A stretch of 64,000 bases of DNA from JAAZKI01 sp012799905 (GTDB taxonomy: Bacteria; Verrucomicrobiota; Lentisphaeria; Oligosphaerales; Oligosphaeraceae), in assembly GCA_050949415.1 (NCBI GenBank), contig JBMNFR010000006.1:310001-374000 (forward strand), read 5' to 3'. The position numbers and the translations under genes are program-made. The notes under the pieces were generated by a model that worked only from the letters and a program-made list of their open reading frames with translations, was not told where the DNA came from and ran no database searches. Positions 51,515-60,464 of this stretch are shown one piece after another; the stretch's first letter is position 1, and each line of letters begins with the position of its first letter.

Positions 51515-53558
51515 GTGGGTAAGGTAGAGGTTATGAGCCTCTACCTCCCCGTTGTAGCGATGGGGTCAATTCCCCATATTTACCAGCGTGCCGGTCTGGC
51601 ACTGGGCTACCCCTACTCAGATTGCCACGTTTCGTGGGACAACTCGTCGCGTTTCACCATTTTCATCTCTGTACGTGCAGAATTGTTCAAGTGTCAAAAG
51701 CCCAAGTTTCTGGCAGAAGTACCTTACGCTAATTCGTCGGTTGTCGCCGTAGTTCTTTCTCTTCTTCTTCATGGCTCGCAGTCTCATGCGAATCCACGAA
51801 TCCAGTTTTTGAAATTGCCACCGACAGGTTGCGAAGGGTTGCGCAAAGTAGTTCGCCGTTCCCCGTATAACTCGGTTCAGCTTCTTGATTACGGTTTCGT
51901 CTAAGTTTCGCTTGCGTTCGGTTATCTCCCTGATTTTGTCTAGAAACTTCTCCCATGACTTTCTGCGCATTCGGCGCGATTGTACGGAAAGGCGAAATCC
52001 AAGGAATTCGTACCCTTTGCCGTATGTTGTCAGCCTTGTCTTTTCCTCGCTCAGCTGTAGCCCGAGCTGGGACAGGCATTGCCTGACGACCTCAAGGGCT
52101 TCTTGCGTCTCGGCCTTTGTCCTTCCGAGCACCACGAAGTCATCGGCGTATCTGACATGCTGATACCCGGCTTCAGCCAGTGCCCAGTCCATTTGATTGA
52201 GGACGATGTTTGCCAGTAGCGGCGAGATGACCCCGCCCTGTGGCGTGCCGATTGTCGTCGGCTTGAACACGCCGTCCTCCATGACTCCGGCTTTGAGGAA
52301 TTTCTCCACAATGTCAAGGATGTTCCCGTCCGCCACGCGCTGGCATACGGCGTTCATAATTACCTTGTGCGGGAGGTTGTCGAAGAAGCCCTTGATGTCG
52401 GCATCCAGCACATGCCGGAAGCCTTGCTCGTGAAGCTCCAATACCCGCTCAATGGCACTGTAACAGCCGCGCCCTTTTCGGAAGCCGTGGAATGCGTCGT
52501 GGAATATCGGCTCAAAAATGGGTTCCAGCAGTCTTCTCAGGACTTCTTGCGCCACCCGGTCTCGCACGATTGGAATGCCCAGTGGGCGGGTCTTCGTGCT
52601 TCCCGGCTTTGGGATGTTGACGCGGCGCAGTGGTCTGGTCTGAAACGTTCCGCCTTTGAGGTCGCGCATGAGTGCTTCCAAGTTGGCGTCAAGGTTCGCC
52701 TCAAACATTCCCACGCTGACTTTGTCTACTCCCGCCGCTCCACGATTTCTTTTGACAGTCTTGAAAGCCTGCCTCATCAACTCGGGGGTTATGCGCCCGG
52801 TCAATGAGTGTGCTTTGATGATTTTTGGCATGGTTAGCCTTTCACGTCGATGTTGTCACGCGGTCACCTCCGGCATGTTTTGAGACTGTTTCTTAGCTGC
52901 TGCGTTTCGCCCGCAAGAACCAGGCTGGACATTTTGTAGCCCACTGCGCATTTGCTAACTTGTCCCGTGGTCTGCCTTTGGCTTCCTCGTTGCTTTTCGG
53001 TTTTGTCTTTCATCGGGTGTTGCGTTTCCCCGACTACTCCGACTCTGCTGCCATCTCCAAATTAGGGGCCGTTAGGCACGTTCCCCAAACCAATGCTTCG
53101 ACCCGACCTTTCGCGTAACACTTATAGTACTAGGTCTACCGCTCCCATGCGGACACTGTGAGACTTTCACCGGTCATGTCTCGATACCATTTTCCCTTGA
53201 TGATAGCCCGTTGCATCCGGCAGGTTCGCCCGCGGTAACCGCTGTGTCCACGGGAGAGAGACTCGGGGGAATCCCAGTGCTTCGCCTAAGGGCGGTGGCT
53301 CGCACACACAACCAGACCTAAATGCCATCCTCAAGAGTGCCGTTGCCTGGCACCTTCGATACGACCCCTTCTTCGGAACGTCTCCGTGGGTGTCGCCCTA
53401 GCTGCTTACCTCATCACCTTGTTTGTGAGTTCGAGCAACGGTTTCTGTACGGTCGCGGAACCGCACAGGTAGGATTTGGTCGTATTCGTTGACCCTCCTT
53501 TCTCTTGACCTCACCGTTTTCTAAAATGCTTGACTTAGTTTCGAACACTGCGGCTCAC
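51515..53558 (-). mobile_element. group II intron with LtrA-type ORF
   Basis: The boundaries come from comparing the split repeat element with intact copies. On the minus strand the intron runs from about GTGAGCCGCAG (53558) to CTTACCCAC (51515), within a few bases. Near the 3' end a hairpin GGTAGAGG-CTCATAA-CCTCTACC (51523-51545) fits domain VI, and CCAGUGCC...GGCACGCUGG just before is a weak candidate for domain V. The upstream exon ends in CCCTTGCAGGGC, a small stem-loop. The start differs from the usual GUGYG, so splicing competence is uncertain. The segment 52832-53558 holds the 5' ribozyme domains and no gene. Confidence 0.82.
51617..52831 (-). CDS. ltrA: group II intron reverse transcriptase/maturase
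   Basis: A protein of 404 residues with RT blocks: RNRGAAGVDKVSVGMFEANL, RPLGIPIVRDRVAQEVLRRL, HDAFHGFRKGRGCYSAIERV, LDADIKGFFD, GTPQGGVISPLLANIVLNQM, the catalytic YADDFVVLG and the thumb GYEFLGFRL. A group II maturase X domain follows (IRGTANYFAQPFATCRWQFQ). There is no HNH endonuclease domain, consistent with bacterial class C or related introns that insert beside stem-loops. It promotes splicing of its own intron RNA and retrohoming. It appears intact. Confidence 0.93.
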   Translation of the reverse strand: MPKIIKAHSLTGRITPELMRQAFKTVKRNRGAAGVDKVSVGMFEANLDANLEALMRDLKGGTFQTRPLRRVNIPKPGSTKTRPLGIPIVRDRVAQEVLRRLLEPIFEPIFHDAFHGFRKGRGCYSAIERVLELHEQGFRHVLDADIKGFFDNLPHKVIMNAVCQRVADGNILDIVEKFLKAGVMEDGVFKPTTIGTPQGGVISPLLANIVLNQMDWALAEAGYQHVRYADDFVVLGRTKAETQEALEVVRQCLSQLGLQLSEEKTRLTTYGKGYEFLGFRLSVQSRRMRRKSWEKFLDKIREITERKRNLDETVIKKLNRVIRGTANYFAQPFATCRWQFQKLDSWIRMRLRAMKKKRKNYGDNRRISVRYFCQKLGLLTLEQFCTYRDENGETRRVVPRNVAI

Positions 53559-53749
53559 GCGCCCTGCAAGGGTGGCACATAAGTTAGGCTGTGGACGGAG
53601 AGTCCACCCTAAGTATTCCGTGTATTCAGGGGTTACAGCAACCCAAAAAACAAAAATTTCGTGTCCTTTCGTGTTTTTCGTGGTTAAAAAAATAGGTTGT
53701 GGACGGATAGTCCACCCTGTGCTATTCGCGTTTTTGGCGCGTTTTGGTT
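53559..53749. repeat. right part of the split palindromic element and further repeats
   Basis: CCTGCAAGGGTGGCACATAA and TAGGCTGTGGACGGAGAGTC, then CACCCTAAGTA, end the split element at about 53615. Then comes an inverted copy of the 38331 repeat (TTCGTGTCCTTTCGTGTTTT at about 53657) and a second GGTTGTGGACGGATAGTCCA hairpin near 53695. No gene is seen. Confidence 0.8.
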
Positions 53750-54949
53750 TTATTTCCCGCGGAGCAGGGCTTCGGGCTTGCGTTGCAATAGTTCGGCGAG
53801 GGCGCGGAATGATTGAGCCGCGTCTTCAATTTCCGCCAGGGCGCGTTGCATGTTTTGGCGCATGGGGGAATTTTGGTCAAAACTGCCTTTGGCCTGGACG
53901 GTGAGCGCAGAAAAGTCAGCCAGGGCTTTCTGGGCGGCGCCAAGGGTGACGCGCAGCTCTTGCAAGAGCTCGGCGCTGGGGCCTTCGTCTAAGTTGCTGG
54001 CCCGCTCCAGCTTGGCGAACAGCTGATTCATGTTGGCCATTGTCTCTCCGAGTTTTTGAGCCAGGGTCGTGACATTTTCATTCCAGGTGCGGAGGCTTTC
54101 CTGCGCCGCTTCCAGGACTTCCGGGGTGCATTCGTCCAGATGCGTTGTCACCCTGTTGATTTTCGTTATGGCGTCGTAGGCCTGCCCCGTAATCAGCGGC
54201 ATTGATGTGTTCAGGTTGCCGCTGAGGGTTTTCAAGTTATTGGAAATTGTGTAGACATTGGCCAGCAGCTGGTCGGCCCGGCCGCTCTTGATGAATTCGC
54301 TGAGCGACGCCGTGGCCAGGTGGAGCGCGTCAATCTGATCGCCGAATTCCTTTTTGCTCAAAGACAGGAACAGGCGTTCGAACGTCGATATCCGCGTCGG
54401 AATAATGTGGCGCTCAAGACCATGCTCCAGGCTGGCCGATGCCAAGTTATCGTCAAAGAAATTCAGTTCGATGTAGAGTTGTCCAGTCACGAGGCTGATG
54501 GACTGAAGTTGTGCTCGCAGTCCTTCTTTGATGACCATGTGGTTGATCCAGGACTCCAGGCGCTGGCGGCTTTTCAGGTGTTGCAGGGATTTTCGGTGCA
54601 GCTCGGCGACGGCGGAGCTGGCCGGGCCGTCGTCGCCATTATGGGTGATGACGATTGCAGAGGGGATGATGTCCACGGCGACTTGAATGGGCCAGGAAAT
54701 AGCGCTTTCGTCATTGTCACTGTCCCGCGGAGCCAGTCGGATATCAGAGACTTGGCCGACGCGGACGCCGCGGAGCATGACAGCAGCGCCCTTGTTCAAG
54801 CCCTTGACGGATTTGTCAAAATACAGATAATAGGTGACTTTGGACGTGAACATGCCCTGGCCGCCAAGGATGAGCAGGAACACGAAGAGGAGGAAGATTC
54901 CTCCCAGAACAAAGCCGCCAATCAGGGCAGGGTGATGTTTTTTGAGCAT
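53750..54949 (-). CDS. MCE-family lipid transport protein (MlaD/PqiB-type)
   Basis: A protein of 399 residues with one N-terminal membrane helix (about 10-31), then an MCE domain (VTYYLYFDKSVKGLNKGAAV, MLRGVRVGQVSDIRL), and a long helical C-terminus with amphipathic segments and VTTLAQKLGETMANMNQLFA. It should bind phospholipid in the periplasm, anchored to the MlaE-type permease. It starts 11 bases after the MlaF-type gene. The single MCE domain plus extended helical tail is closest to MlaD or the substrate-binding subunits of PVC and Mycobacterium-type systems. Confidence 0.87.
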   Translation of the reverse strand: MLKKHHPALIGGFVLGGIFLLFVFLLILGGQGMFTSKVTYYLYFDKSVKGLNKGAAVMLRGVRVGQVSDIRLAPRDSDNDESAISWPIQVAVDIIPSAIVITHNGDDGPASSAVAELHRKSLQHLKSRQRLESWINHMVIKEGLRAQLQSISLVTGQLYIELNFFDDNLASASLEHGLERHIIPTRISTFERLFLSLSKKEFGDQIDALHLATASLSEFIKSGRADQLLANVYTISNNLKTLSGNLNTSMPLITGQAYDAITKINRVTTHLDECTPEVLEAAQESLRTWNENVTTLAQKLGETMANMNQLFAKLERASNLDEGPSAELLQELRVTLGAAQKALADFSALTVQAKGSFDQNSPMRQNMQRALAEIEDAAQSFRALAELLQRKPEALLRGK

Positions 54950-54960
54950 GGTCGCCTCAT

Positions 54961-55719
54961 TCAGGGGGCGCTGCCGCCGCGGGTCAAAAATTGCCGGACG
55001 CGCGGCGGAGCGGCTTGGTTGAGAAGGTCTTTGGGGTTGCCTTGGGCGATGATGGTCTTGGATTCGCTGTCAAGAAAAATCGCGTCAGTGCCGATAGCGA
55101 AGATGCTGGCCAATTCATGGGTGACGACGACGATGGTGGCGGACAGGCTTTCGCGCAATTCGATGATCAGGTCGTCCAAGCGTCGTGAGCTGATTGGGTC
55201 CAGGCCGGCGCTGGGTTCATCAAAGAACAGTATTTCCGGGTCCAGGGCTAAGGCTCTGGCTAAGGCGGCGCGCTTGCGCATGCCGCCGCTGATTTCAGAC
55301 GGGTAGAAGTGTTCGCAGCCTGCCAGGCCGACGAGGGCCAGCTTAAAGGAGCAGAGCTCGCGGATTTCCTTTGACTTTAGGCGGGTGAATTGGTGCAGCG
55401 GCAGCGCGATGTTTTCGGCCAGGGTCATGGAGCTCCACAGTGCGCCGGTCTGATAGAGGATGCCGGAATTGCGCTTGATGCGGTCGCGGTCGGCATCGGA
55501 AAGGGCCCAGAAGTCCTCGCCATCCCGCAGGATGGTGCCGGCGGCTGGGGCTTGGAGGCCAATCAGGTGCCGGAGCAAGGTGCTTTTGCCGCAGCCGCTG
55601 CCGCCCATGACAATGAAAATCTCGCCGCGGCGCACCGTGAAGGTCAGGTCGCGTTGGATGACGCGGCTGCCATAGGCCATGGTCAGGCCGCGGACGGCGA
55701 TGGGAGGAGGAAGAGTCAT
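54961..55719 (-). CDS. ABC transporter ATPase, MlaF-type
   Basis: A protein of 252 residues with Walker A GGSGCGKST (39-47), a Q-loop region ILYQTGALWSSMTLAENI typical of MlaF, the signature SEISGGMRKRAALARAL and Walker B LFFDEPSAGLDPI. It provides energy to the MlaE permease for lipid traffic between the inner and outer membranes. The order permease-ATPase-MCE in one minus-strand operon is the standard mlaE-mlaF-mlaD order, except that the lipoprotein comes last and is separated by the intron-bearing segment. Confidence 0.93.
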   Translation of the reverse strand: MTLPPPIAVRGLTMAYGSRVIQRDLTFTVRRGEIFIVMGGSGCGKSTLLRHLIGLQAPAAGTILRDGEDFWALSDADRDRIKRNSGILYQTGALWSSMTLAENIALPLHQFTRLKSKEIRELCSFKLALVGLAGCEHFYPSEISGGMRKRAALARALALDPEILFFDEPSAGLDPISSRRLDDLIIELRESLSATIVVVTHELASIFAIGTDAIFLDSESKTIIAQGNPKDLLNQAAPPRVRQFLTRGGSAP

Positions 55720-55794
55720 GCTAAGAGAGGGACTGCCGGAAATGGAGGTTGTGGAAAACGCATGGCCGCTCGGGACTGCCGGAAAGGGCTGGAG

Positions 55795-56937
55795 TTATAT
55801 TTTCAGGGCTACGGTCACCACTGTGATTGCCGCAGTGGCAATGACCATGCAGACAATGCTGCTGACGACGGCCGAGGTGGTGGCCTGGCCAACAGCTTCG
55901 GAACTGCGGCCGCATTGGAGGCCACGCAGGCAGCCGCAGATGGCAATCAGCATGCCGAAAACCCAGCAGGTGAAGAGGCCGACAAACAGGTCGGACAGCC
56001 TGGTGGTTTGCATCAGCTGCTGCCAGAATTGCGTGTAGGTCAAGTCAAGATAGTACACGCCGACCACCATGCCGCCGAGGATGCCGACCAGGTCTCCGAA
56101 CAACCCGAGCAGCGGCAGCATGGCGGTCAACGCCAGAAATCTGGGCAGAACCAGGAATTCCATGGGTGGGATGCCCATGGATTCGAGGGCGTCGATTTCC
56201 TCATTGACTTGCATGGAGCCCAGTTCAGCGGCATAGGCGGCGCCGGTTCGGCCGGCCATGACCACGCCGGTCATGACCGCGCCCATCAGGCGCAGGATGC
56301 CGATGCCGATCAGGCTGGCGATATAGATTTCGGCGCCGAACCATTTCAGGGGGATGGCGCCGATGAAAGCGAGGATCAGCCCGATGAGGAAGCCAATCAG
56401 GGAGACAATGGCAAGGGCCTGGGGCCCGGCCTTGACCATTTCCAGAGCCAGGTCAGACCAGCGCATGCGGGCGCGGCCAAAACAGAATTTCAGGCAGGCG
56501 AGGACGAGTTCGCCGACAAAGGCCAGGACGTTGACGGCGCCATCCCAGGCTTTGATACTGTGGTTTCCGAGTTTGCTCAGCCATGACCAGGTCGGTGTCG
56601 GCGTGGCCGGGATGGCGGGGCTTTCGCTGGCCAGTTTCAACAGCCGGTTGGCGCCGGCAGGCAGGGTGTCCCAGGCGACAGCCAGGCTGCGGTTGTTACA
56701 ATCGCGGCGCAAGTCGTGGAGATAGATGAGCAGGGTGCTGTCCCAACCGGTCAGGTCAGTGCAGTCGAAGCAGAGGCTGCTCATGGCCGGGGGGAGCGCT
56801 GGCGAGCCGGGCTCGGGCCGGCGTGACTTCCGGCGCCAGTCGCCGCAGAGATGCAGCACGCCAGCCTGGCTGGCGTCGTCATAGTCCAGCTTCACCGTCG
56901 CTGCGCCAGGCTTGATTGCAGGAGTGGCGTCGGTCAT
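55795..56937 (-). CDS. MlaE-family permease with N-terminal STAS-like domain
   Basis: A protein of 380 residues. The N-terminal 120 residues are a STAS-like domain (AGVLHLCGDWRRK, SLCFDCTDLTGWDSTLLIYL); in other bacteria the related MlaB is a separate protein. From about 130 on it is an MlaE permease with five or six membrane helices, GAVMTGVVMAGRTGAAYAAE and EEIDALESMGIPPMEFLVLP. Such fused STAS-MlaE proteins occur widely outside Proteobacteria. It forms the core of the lipid ABC transporter with the ATPase downstream (75-base gap). Confidence 0.9.
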   Translation of the reverse strand: MTDATPAIKPGAATVKLDYDDASQAGVLHLCGDWRRKSRRPEPGSPALPPAMSSLCFDCTDLTGWDSTLLIYLHDLRRDCNNRSLAVAWDTLPAGANRLLKLASESPAIPATPTPTWSWLSKLGNHSIKAWDGAVNVLAFVGELVLACLKFCFGRARMRWSDLALEMVKAGPQALAIVSLIGFLIGLILAFIGAIPLKWFGAEIYIASLIGIGILRLMGAVMTGVVMAGRTGAAYAAELGSMQVNEEIDALESMGIPPMEFLVLPRFLALTAMLPLLGLFGDLVGILGGMVVGVYYLDLTYTQFWQQLMQTTRLSDLFVGLFTCWVFGMLIAICGCLRGLQCGRSSEAVGQATTSAVVSSIVCMVIATAAITVVTVALKI

Positions 56938-56960
56938 GTCAGCAGATGATCCGGAATGGT

Positions 56961-57713
56961 TCAGAAGGGAATGTCATCGTCAATTTCGCCGGGCAGTTCG
57001 CGGCAGGCGCAGAGAAAGTCGGCGACCTCGTCGGCGACGATAACGAGGCGTTCTTGGATAGTGGTGAGGACTTCTTGCAAGGGCGGGCAATATTGGCGCA
57101 GTTCCGTCACTTGGCCGACAGCGTCATTGAGGTCAGTCAGGACGCGTTTGCACAGGGCGATGACCGCTGCCGGCCGGCCAGCGGCCATTTCACTGGCGCA
57201 GCTGAGCAGATTCATGGAGACCCGGGACAGGGAGAACAGGACTTTCAGGCCTTGGGTGCGCTTATCTGTCGGCAACACTGATGACATCAGGTTGCACCAG
57301 CCCTGGATCGTCTGCTCCAGGGTGATCATGATATTGCGGAATTGCTCTTCCATCCGCCGCAGGCGGCGCATTTCCTCGTTGAATTTGCTGTCGATGTCAT
57401 TGTCCTTCCCCCGCCAGTCTTCACTGTCCTCCGGGGGAAATGTCATTGGCGGCTCCATCGGCTCGTCGTCAGGATCGTCCATGACATCTTCATTTTCATC
57501 CGCAAACACGTCGTCGTCATCGTCGTATGCGTACATTTCCTCGACTTCGGCGGCGCCGAAGCGGCGGATGAGTTCGTTCATAATCAACTCCTCGCCTTCT
57601 GGAAGCTCCGCCAGGCGCTCCAGGAGTTCGACATAGGCGAGGATAAATTTCTCCTTGCGTCGGAAGAACCGCTCCCAGTCGAATTCATTCCAGTAGTTTT
57701 GCGGCTTATCCAT
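56961..57713 (-). CDS. acidic hypothetical protein
   Basis: I do not recognise this protein of 250 residues. The first 60 residues are helical and mixed charge (MDKPQNYWNEFDWERFFRRK). A strongly acidic, probably disordered linker lies at about 62-105 (YDDDDDVFADENEDVMDDPD), followed by a helical domain with EEMRRLRRMEEQFRNIMITL and cysteines, ending EIDDDIPF. It has no signal peptide or membrane helix. It lies 23 bases upstream of the MlaE permease gene and 58 bases downstream of icd on the same strand, so it may be cotranscribed with the Mla operon. Confidence 0.8.
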   Translation of the reverse strand: MDKPQNYWNEFDWERFFRRKEKFILAYVELLERLAELPEGEELIMNELIRRFGAAEVEEMYAYDDDDDVFADENEDVMDDPDDEPMEPPMTFPPEDSEDWRGKDNDIDSKFNEEMRRLRRMEEQFRNIMITLEQTIQGWCNLMSSVLPTDKRTQGLKVLFSLSRVSMNLLSCASEMAAGRPAAVIALCKRVLTDLNDAVGQVTELRQYCPPLQEVLTTIQERLVIVADEVADFLCACRELPGEIDDDIPF

Positions 57714-57771
57714 CTTTCAACGTCCTGGTCGCCGGGCCTGGTCAAGCCGGGCTCGGCGTCGTCGTGGCGGG

Positions 57772-59001
57772 TTACATATTTTCCGCGATCAGTCTGCCGA
57801 ATTCTGAGCAGGCGACCTTGACTGCATTTGGCATCAGGCGTTCGAAATCGTAGGTCACGGTTCGATTGGCGATGGTTCGTTCCAAGCCGCGAATGATGGC
57901 GTCAGCGGCTTCGCTCCAGCCCATATAGCGGAGCATCATTTCTGCGGAGAGGATGAGGCTGCCAGGGTTGACCATGTCTTTGCCGGCGTATTTGGGCGCG
58001 GTGCCATGGGTGGCCTCGAAGACGGCGACGCCGCTCTGGTAGTTGATATTGCCCCCCGGGGCGATGCCGATGCCGCCGACGCAGGCGGCCAGCGCGTCCG
58101 AGATATAGTCGCCGTTCAGGTTGAGCGTGGCGATGACGCTGTATTCGGCCGGCCGGGTCAGAATCTGCTGCAAGAACGCGTCGGCGATGACATCCTTGAT
58201 GACGATGTTTTTGCCATTGCGTGGATTGGTCAAGGTGTGCCAGGGGCCGCCGTCCAGCGGCTGCGCGCCATAGTCGACTCGGGCGCATTCATAGCCCCAG
58301 TCCCGGAAAGCGCCTTCGGTGAATTTCATGATGTTGCCCTTGTGGACGAGGGTGACCGCATCGCGGTCATTGACGATTGCGTAGTCGATGGCGGCTTTCA
58401 CCAGCCGCCAGGTTCCGTCCCGCGACACCGGCTTGAGTCCCAGGCCGCAATTCTCCGGAAAGCGGATTTTTGCGTGCTGTTGCGGGAAAGTCTCGCGGAG
58501 AAAGGCAGTCAATTTTTTTGCTTCCGGGCTGTCAGCGGCGAATTCGATGCCGGCGTAGATGTCTTCCGTGTTTTCGCGGAAAATCACCATGTCGACCAGT
58601 TCCGGGCGGCACACAGGCGAAGGCACGCCGGTGAACCAGCGCACTGGACGCAGGCAGACGTACAAGTCGCACTTTTGGCGGATGGCGACATTGAGGCTGC
58701 GAATGCCGCCGCCAACCGGCGTGGTCAACGGCCCCTTGATGCCGACCAGGTACTCCTGGAAGGCCGCCAGCGTCTCCTCGGGCAGCCATTCGCCGGTCTT
58801 CTGGAAGGCCTTTTCGCCGGCCAGGACTTCTTTCCAGGCGATGGCGCGGGTTCCGCCATAAGCCTTGCGTACGGCGGCATCCACGACGCCCACCGTCGCC
58901 CGCCAAATGTCGGGGCCGGTGCCGTCGCCTTCAATATAGGGAATCACGGGATTATTGCCGACTTTCAGGCCGGCAGACGTCATGGTGATCTTGTCTGACA
59001 T
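57772..59001 (-). CDS. icd: NADP-dependent isocitrate dehydrogenase
   Basis: A protein of 409 residues, close to E. coli Icd (416). Substrate-binding residues lie in GGGIRSLNVAIRQ, with Ser in the phosphorylatable position. Other blocks are VIFRENTEDIYAGIEF, LVHKGNIMKFTEGAF, DVIADAFLQQILTRP, NLNGDYISDALAACVGGIGI and the cofactor loop ATHGTAPKYAGKDMVNPGS. It oxidises isocitrate to 2-oxoglutarate with NADP in the TCA cycle. The gene appears to be led by a conserved motif 144 bases upstream. It is followed on the same strand by the acidic protein and the Mla genes. Confidence 0.95.
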   Translation of the reverse strand: MSDKITMTSAGLKVGNNPVIPYIEGDGTGPDIWRATVGVVDAAVRKAYGGTRAIAWKEVLAGEKAFQKTGEWLPEETLAAFQEYLVGIKGPLTTPVGGGIRSLNVAIRQKCDLYVCLRPVRWFTGVPSPVCRPELVDMVIFRENTEDIYAGIEFAADSPEAKKLTAFLRETFPQQHAKIRFPENCGLGLKPVSRDGTWRLVKAAIDYAIVNDRDAVTLVHKGNIMKFTEGAFRDWGYECARVDYGAQPLDGGPWHTLTNPRNGKNIVIKDVIADAFLQQILTRPAEYSVIATLNLNGDYISDALAACVGGIGIAPGGNINYQSGVAVFEATHGTAPKYAGKDMVNPGSLILSAEMMLRYMGWSEAADAIIRGLERTIANRTVTYDFERLMPNAVKVACSEFGRLIAENM

Positions 59002-59144
59002 TGCAATCTTCTTTCAGGGCAAGGCGTGACGAATTCAGGAAGATGCGGGCGGCGTTGGGTTTTTCCCGCCCAGCGAGTTATATTTAATATAGTCTTAATG
59101 TGACGAAATAACAGAAAACGCGCCCGGAATCGCGGTAATGCAAA

Positions 59145-59175
59145 GTAATCGGTCAGTCATTGATACTCGAGGTTC
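59145..59175 (-). promoter_or_regulatory. conserved upstream motif, copy 3 (before icd)
   Basis: On the minus strand: GAACCTC, then GAGTATCAATGACTGACCGA, then TTAC, 144 bases before the icd ATG. It shares its core with copies upstream of umuC and the DegT gene. A GGGGCGA array lies on the gene-distal side. Confidence 0.6.
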
Positions 59176-59196
59176 TGGCGTACAGCGGAGTCAGGA

Positions 59197-59220
59197 AAGG
59201 GGCGAGGGGCGAGGGGCGAG
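59197..59220. repeat. short (GGGGCGA)n array
   Basis: Three units of GGGGCGA on the plus strand, the same heptamer as the long arrays. This copy does not follow a stop codon. Confidence 0.85.
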
Positions 59221-59438
59221 AGTGAGTTTGGACTACGCGGGCCGCTATGTCCACACCGTCCACATCTTTTTGCGCCGTAGGCGCACCTCAAAAACTGGGT
59301 GCCTTGTGAAGGCGCTACAGTTAGCGCTGAAAATAAATGCTGTCGGGGCGGCCATTATCAATGGCTGGCCCATTACGATACAAATGCCATGCAGCGGCAG
59401 CGCTTGCCGCTGCAATAGCGATTCAGATGGAGCTATTT

Positions 59439-60383
59439 ATGGAATTGAAGTTATTCAGCGGGTCGACGCACCCGCAGCTGGCGAAAGCGATTGCCGCGGA
59501 ACTCGGCATCCCCTTGGGCGCTGTCGAACTGGGGCATTTTCCCGGCGGCGAGACGTTTGTGAAGTGCACTGAGCAAATCCGCGACGCTGACGTGTTTATC
59601 GTTCAGCCCACCTGCTGCCCACCTAATGAGAGCATCATGGAGCTGCTCATTATGCTGGACGCGGCGCGTCGAGCCTCCTGCGGCCGGATTACGGCGGTGC
59701 TGCCGTATTTTGGCTACGGCCGCCAGGATCGCAAAGACCAGCCCCGAGTTCCGATCACAGCCAAGCTGATCGCCAATCTCCTGGTCAGCGCCGGAGCCAA
59801 CCGCGTCTTGACCATGGACCTCCACGCCCAGCAAATCCAGGGCTTCTTTGACATTCCGGTTGACCATCTGTATGCAGCGCCAGTGTTCGTCGCCCACCTG
59901 CGCCAACGTTTTACTTGCGACGCTCAGGTTGTTGCGCCGGACGCTGGCAGCGGCAAGATGGCCCATGCCTACGCCGATATGTTCGGCTGCGGCTTCGCCC
60001 TGGTCGCCAAACGCCGGGTCAGCGCCAGCGAAGTCGAGGCGCCTTACCTGGTCGGTGACGTGGATGGCTGCGACTGCCTCCTAGTTGACGACCTCAGTTC
60101 AACCGCCGGCACCCTGGTCCAGGCCGCCTTGCGCCTGCGCGAAGCCGGGGCGCGCTCGGTGAGCGCCGCAGTCACCCACTGCTGCCTCACCCCGGTTGGC
60201 ATTGAGCGCATCAACGCCAGCATCCTCGAAAAAGTCTACACCACTGACACAGTGCCCGTCGATGTCAGCGCCTGCCCTCGCATTGAAGTCATTTCCGTGG
60301 CACCGTTGTTTGCGACTGCCATTAAGCGAATTCACCAAGGCGATTCAATTTCTTCGCTGTTTTCGTTGGAGTCTGGCAAATAG
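59439..60383 (+). CDS. prs: ribose-phosphate pyrophosphokinase
   Basis: A protein of 314 residues, normal length. It begins MELKLFSGSTHPQLAKAIA and has the flexible loop VLPYFGYGRQDRKDQPR, DLHAQQIQGFFDIPVDHLYA, VAPDAGSGKMA and a PRPP-binding loop LLVDDLSSTAGTLVQAA, where the commoner IDTAGT reads SSTAGT. It makes PRPP from ribose-5-phosphate and ATP. I choose the ATG at 59439 because GGAG lies six bases upstream and the family start aligns there; the frame is open upstream to 59337 without good sequence. It leads a plus-strand run prs-rplY-pth-rpsF-ssb-rpsR-rplI. Confidence 0.95.
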   Translation: MELKLFSGSTHPQLAKAIAAELGIPLGAVELGHFPGGETFVKCTEQIRDADVFIVQPTCCPPNESIMELLIMLDAARRASCGRITAVLPYFGYGRQDRKDQPRVPITAKLIANLLVSAGANRVLTMDLHAQQIQGFFDIPVDHLYAAPVFVAHLRQRFTCDAQVVAPDAGSGKMAHAYADMFGCGFALVAKRRVSASEVEAPYLVGDVDGCDCLLVDDLSSTAGTLVQAALRLREAGARSVSAAVTHCCLTPVGIERINASILEKVYTTDTVPVDVSACPRIEVISVAPLFATAIKRIHQGDSISSLFSLESGK

Positions 60384-60464
60384 TGTGTTATATTATTTGG
60401 TTTTCCTATCAAATTCTTCCAAAAAATCATATAAATGCATTGAGATTAAAGGGTTCAAGTATCT

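Larger units (their letters stand above)
59002..59438. other. divergent region between icd and prs with motif and repeats
   Basis: No gene is seen. Near icd an AT-rich stretch TATATTAAATATAAC (minus strand) probably holds its promoter. The conserved motif lies at 59145-59175, a short GGGGCGA array at 59197-59220, GTCCAC words at 59249-59267, and then a GCGCCGTAGGCGC hairpin near 59271-59283. The last 150 bases contain the prs leader. Confidence 0.6.

Noticed and set aside
55390..56586. A 398-residue plus-strand frame opposite the MlaE and MlaF genes
   Set aside because: Antisense of two well-supported genes, with low-complexity His/Asp/Gln composition typical of shadow frames.
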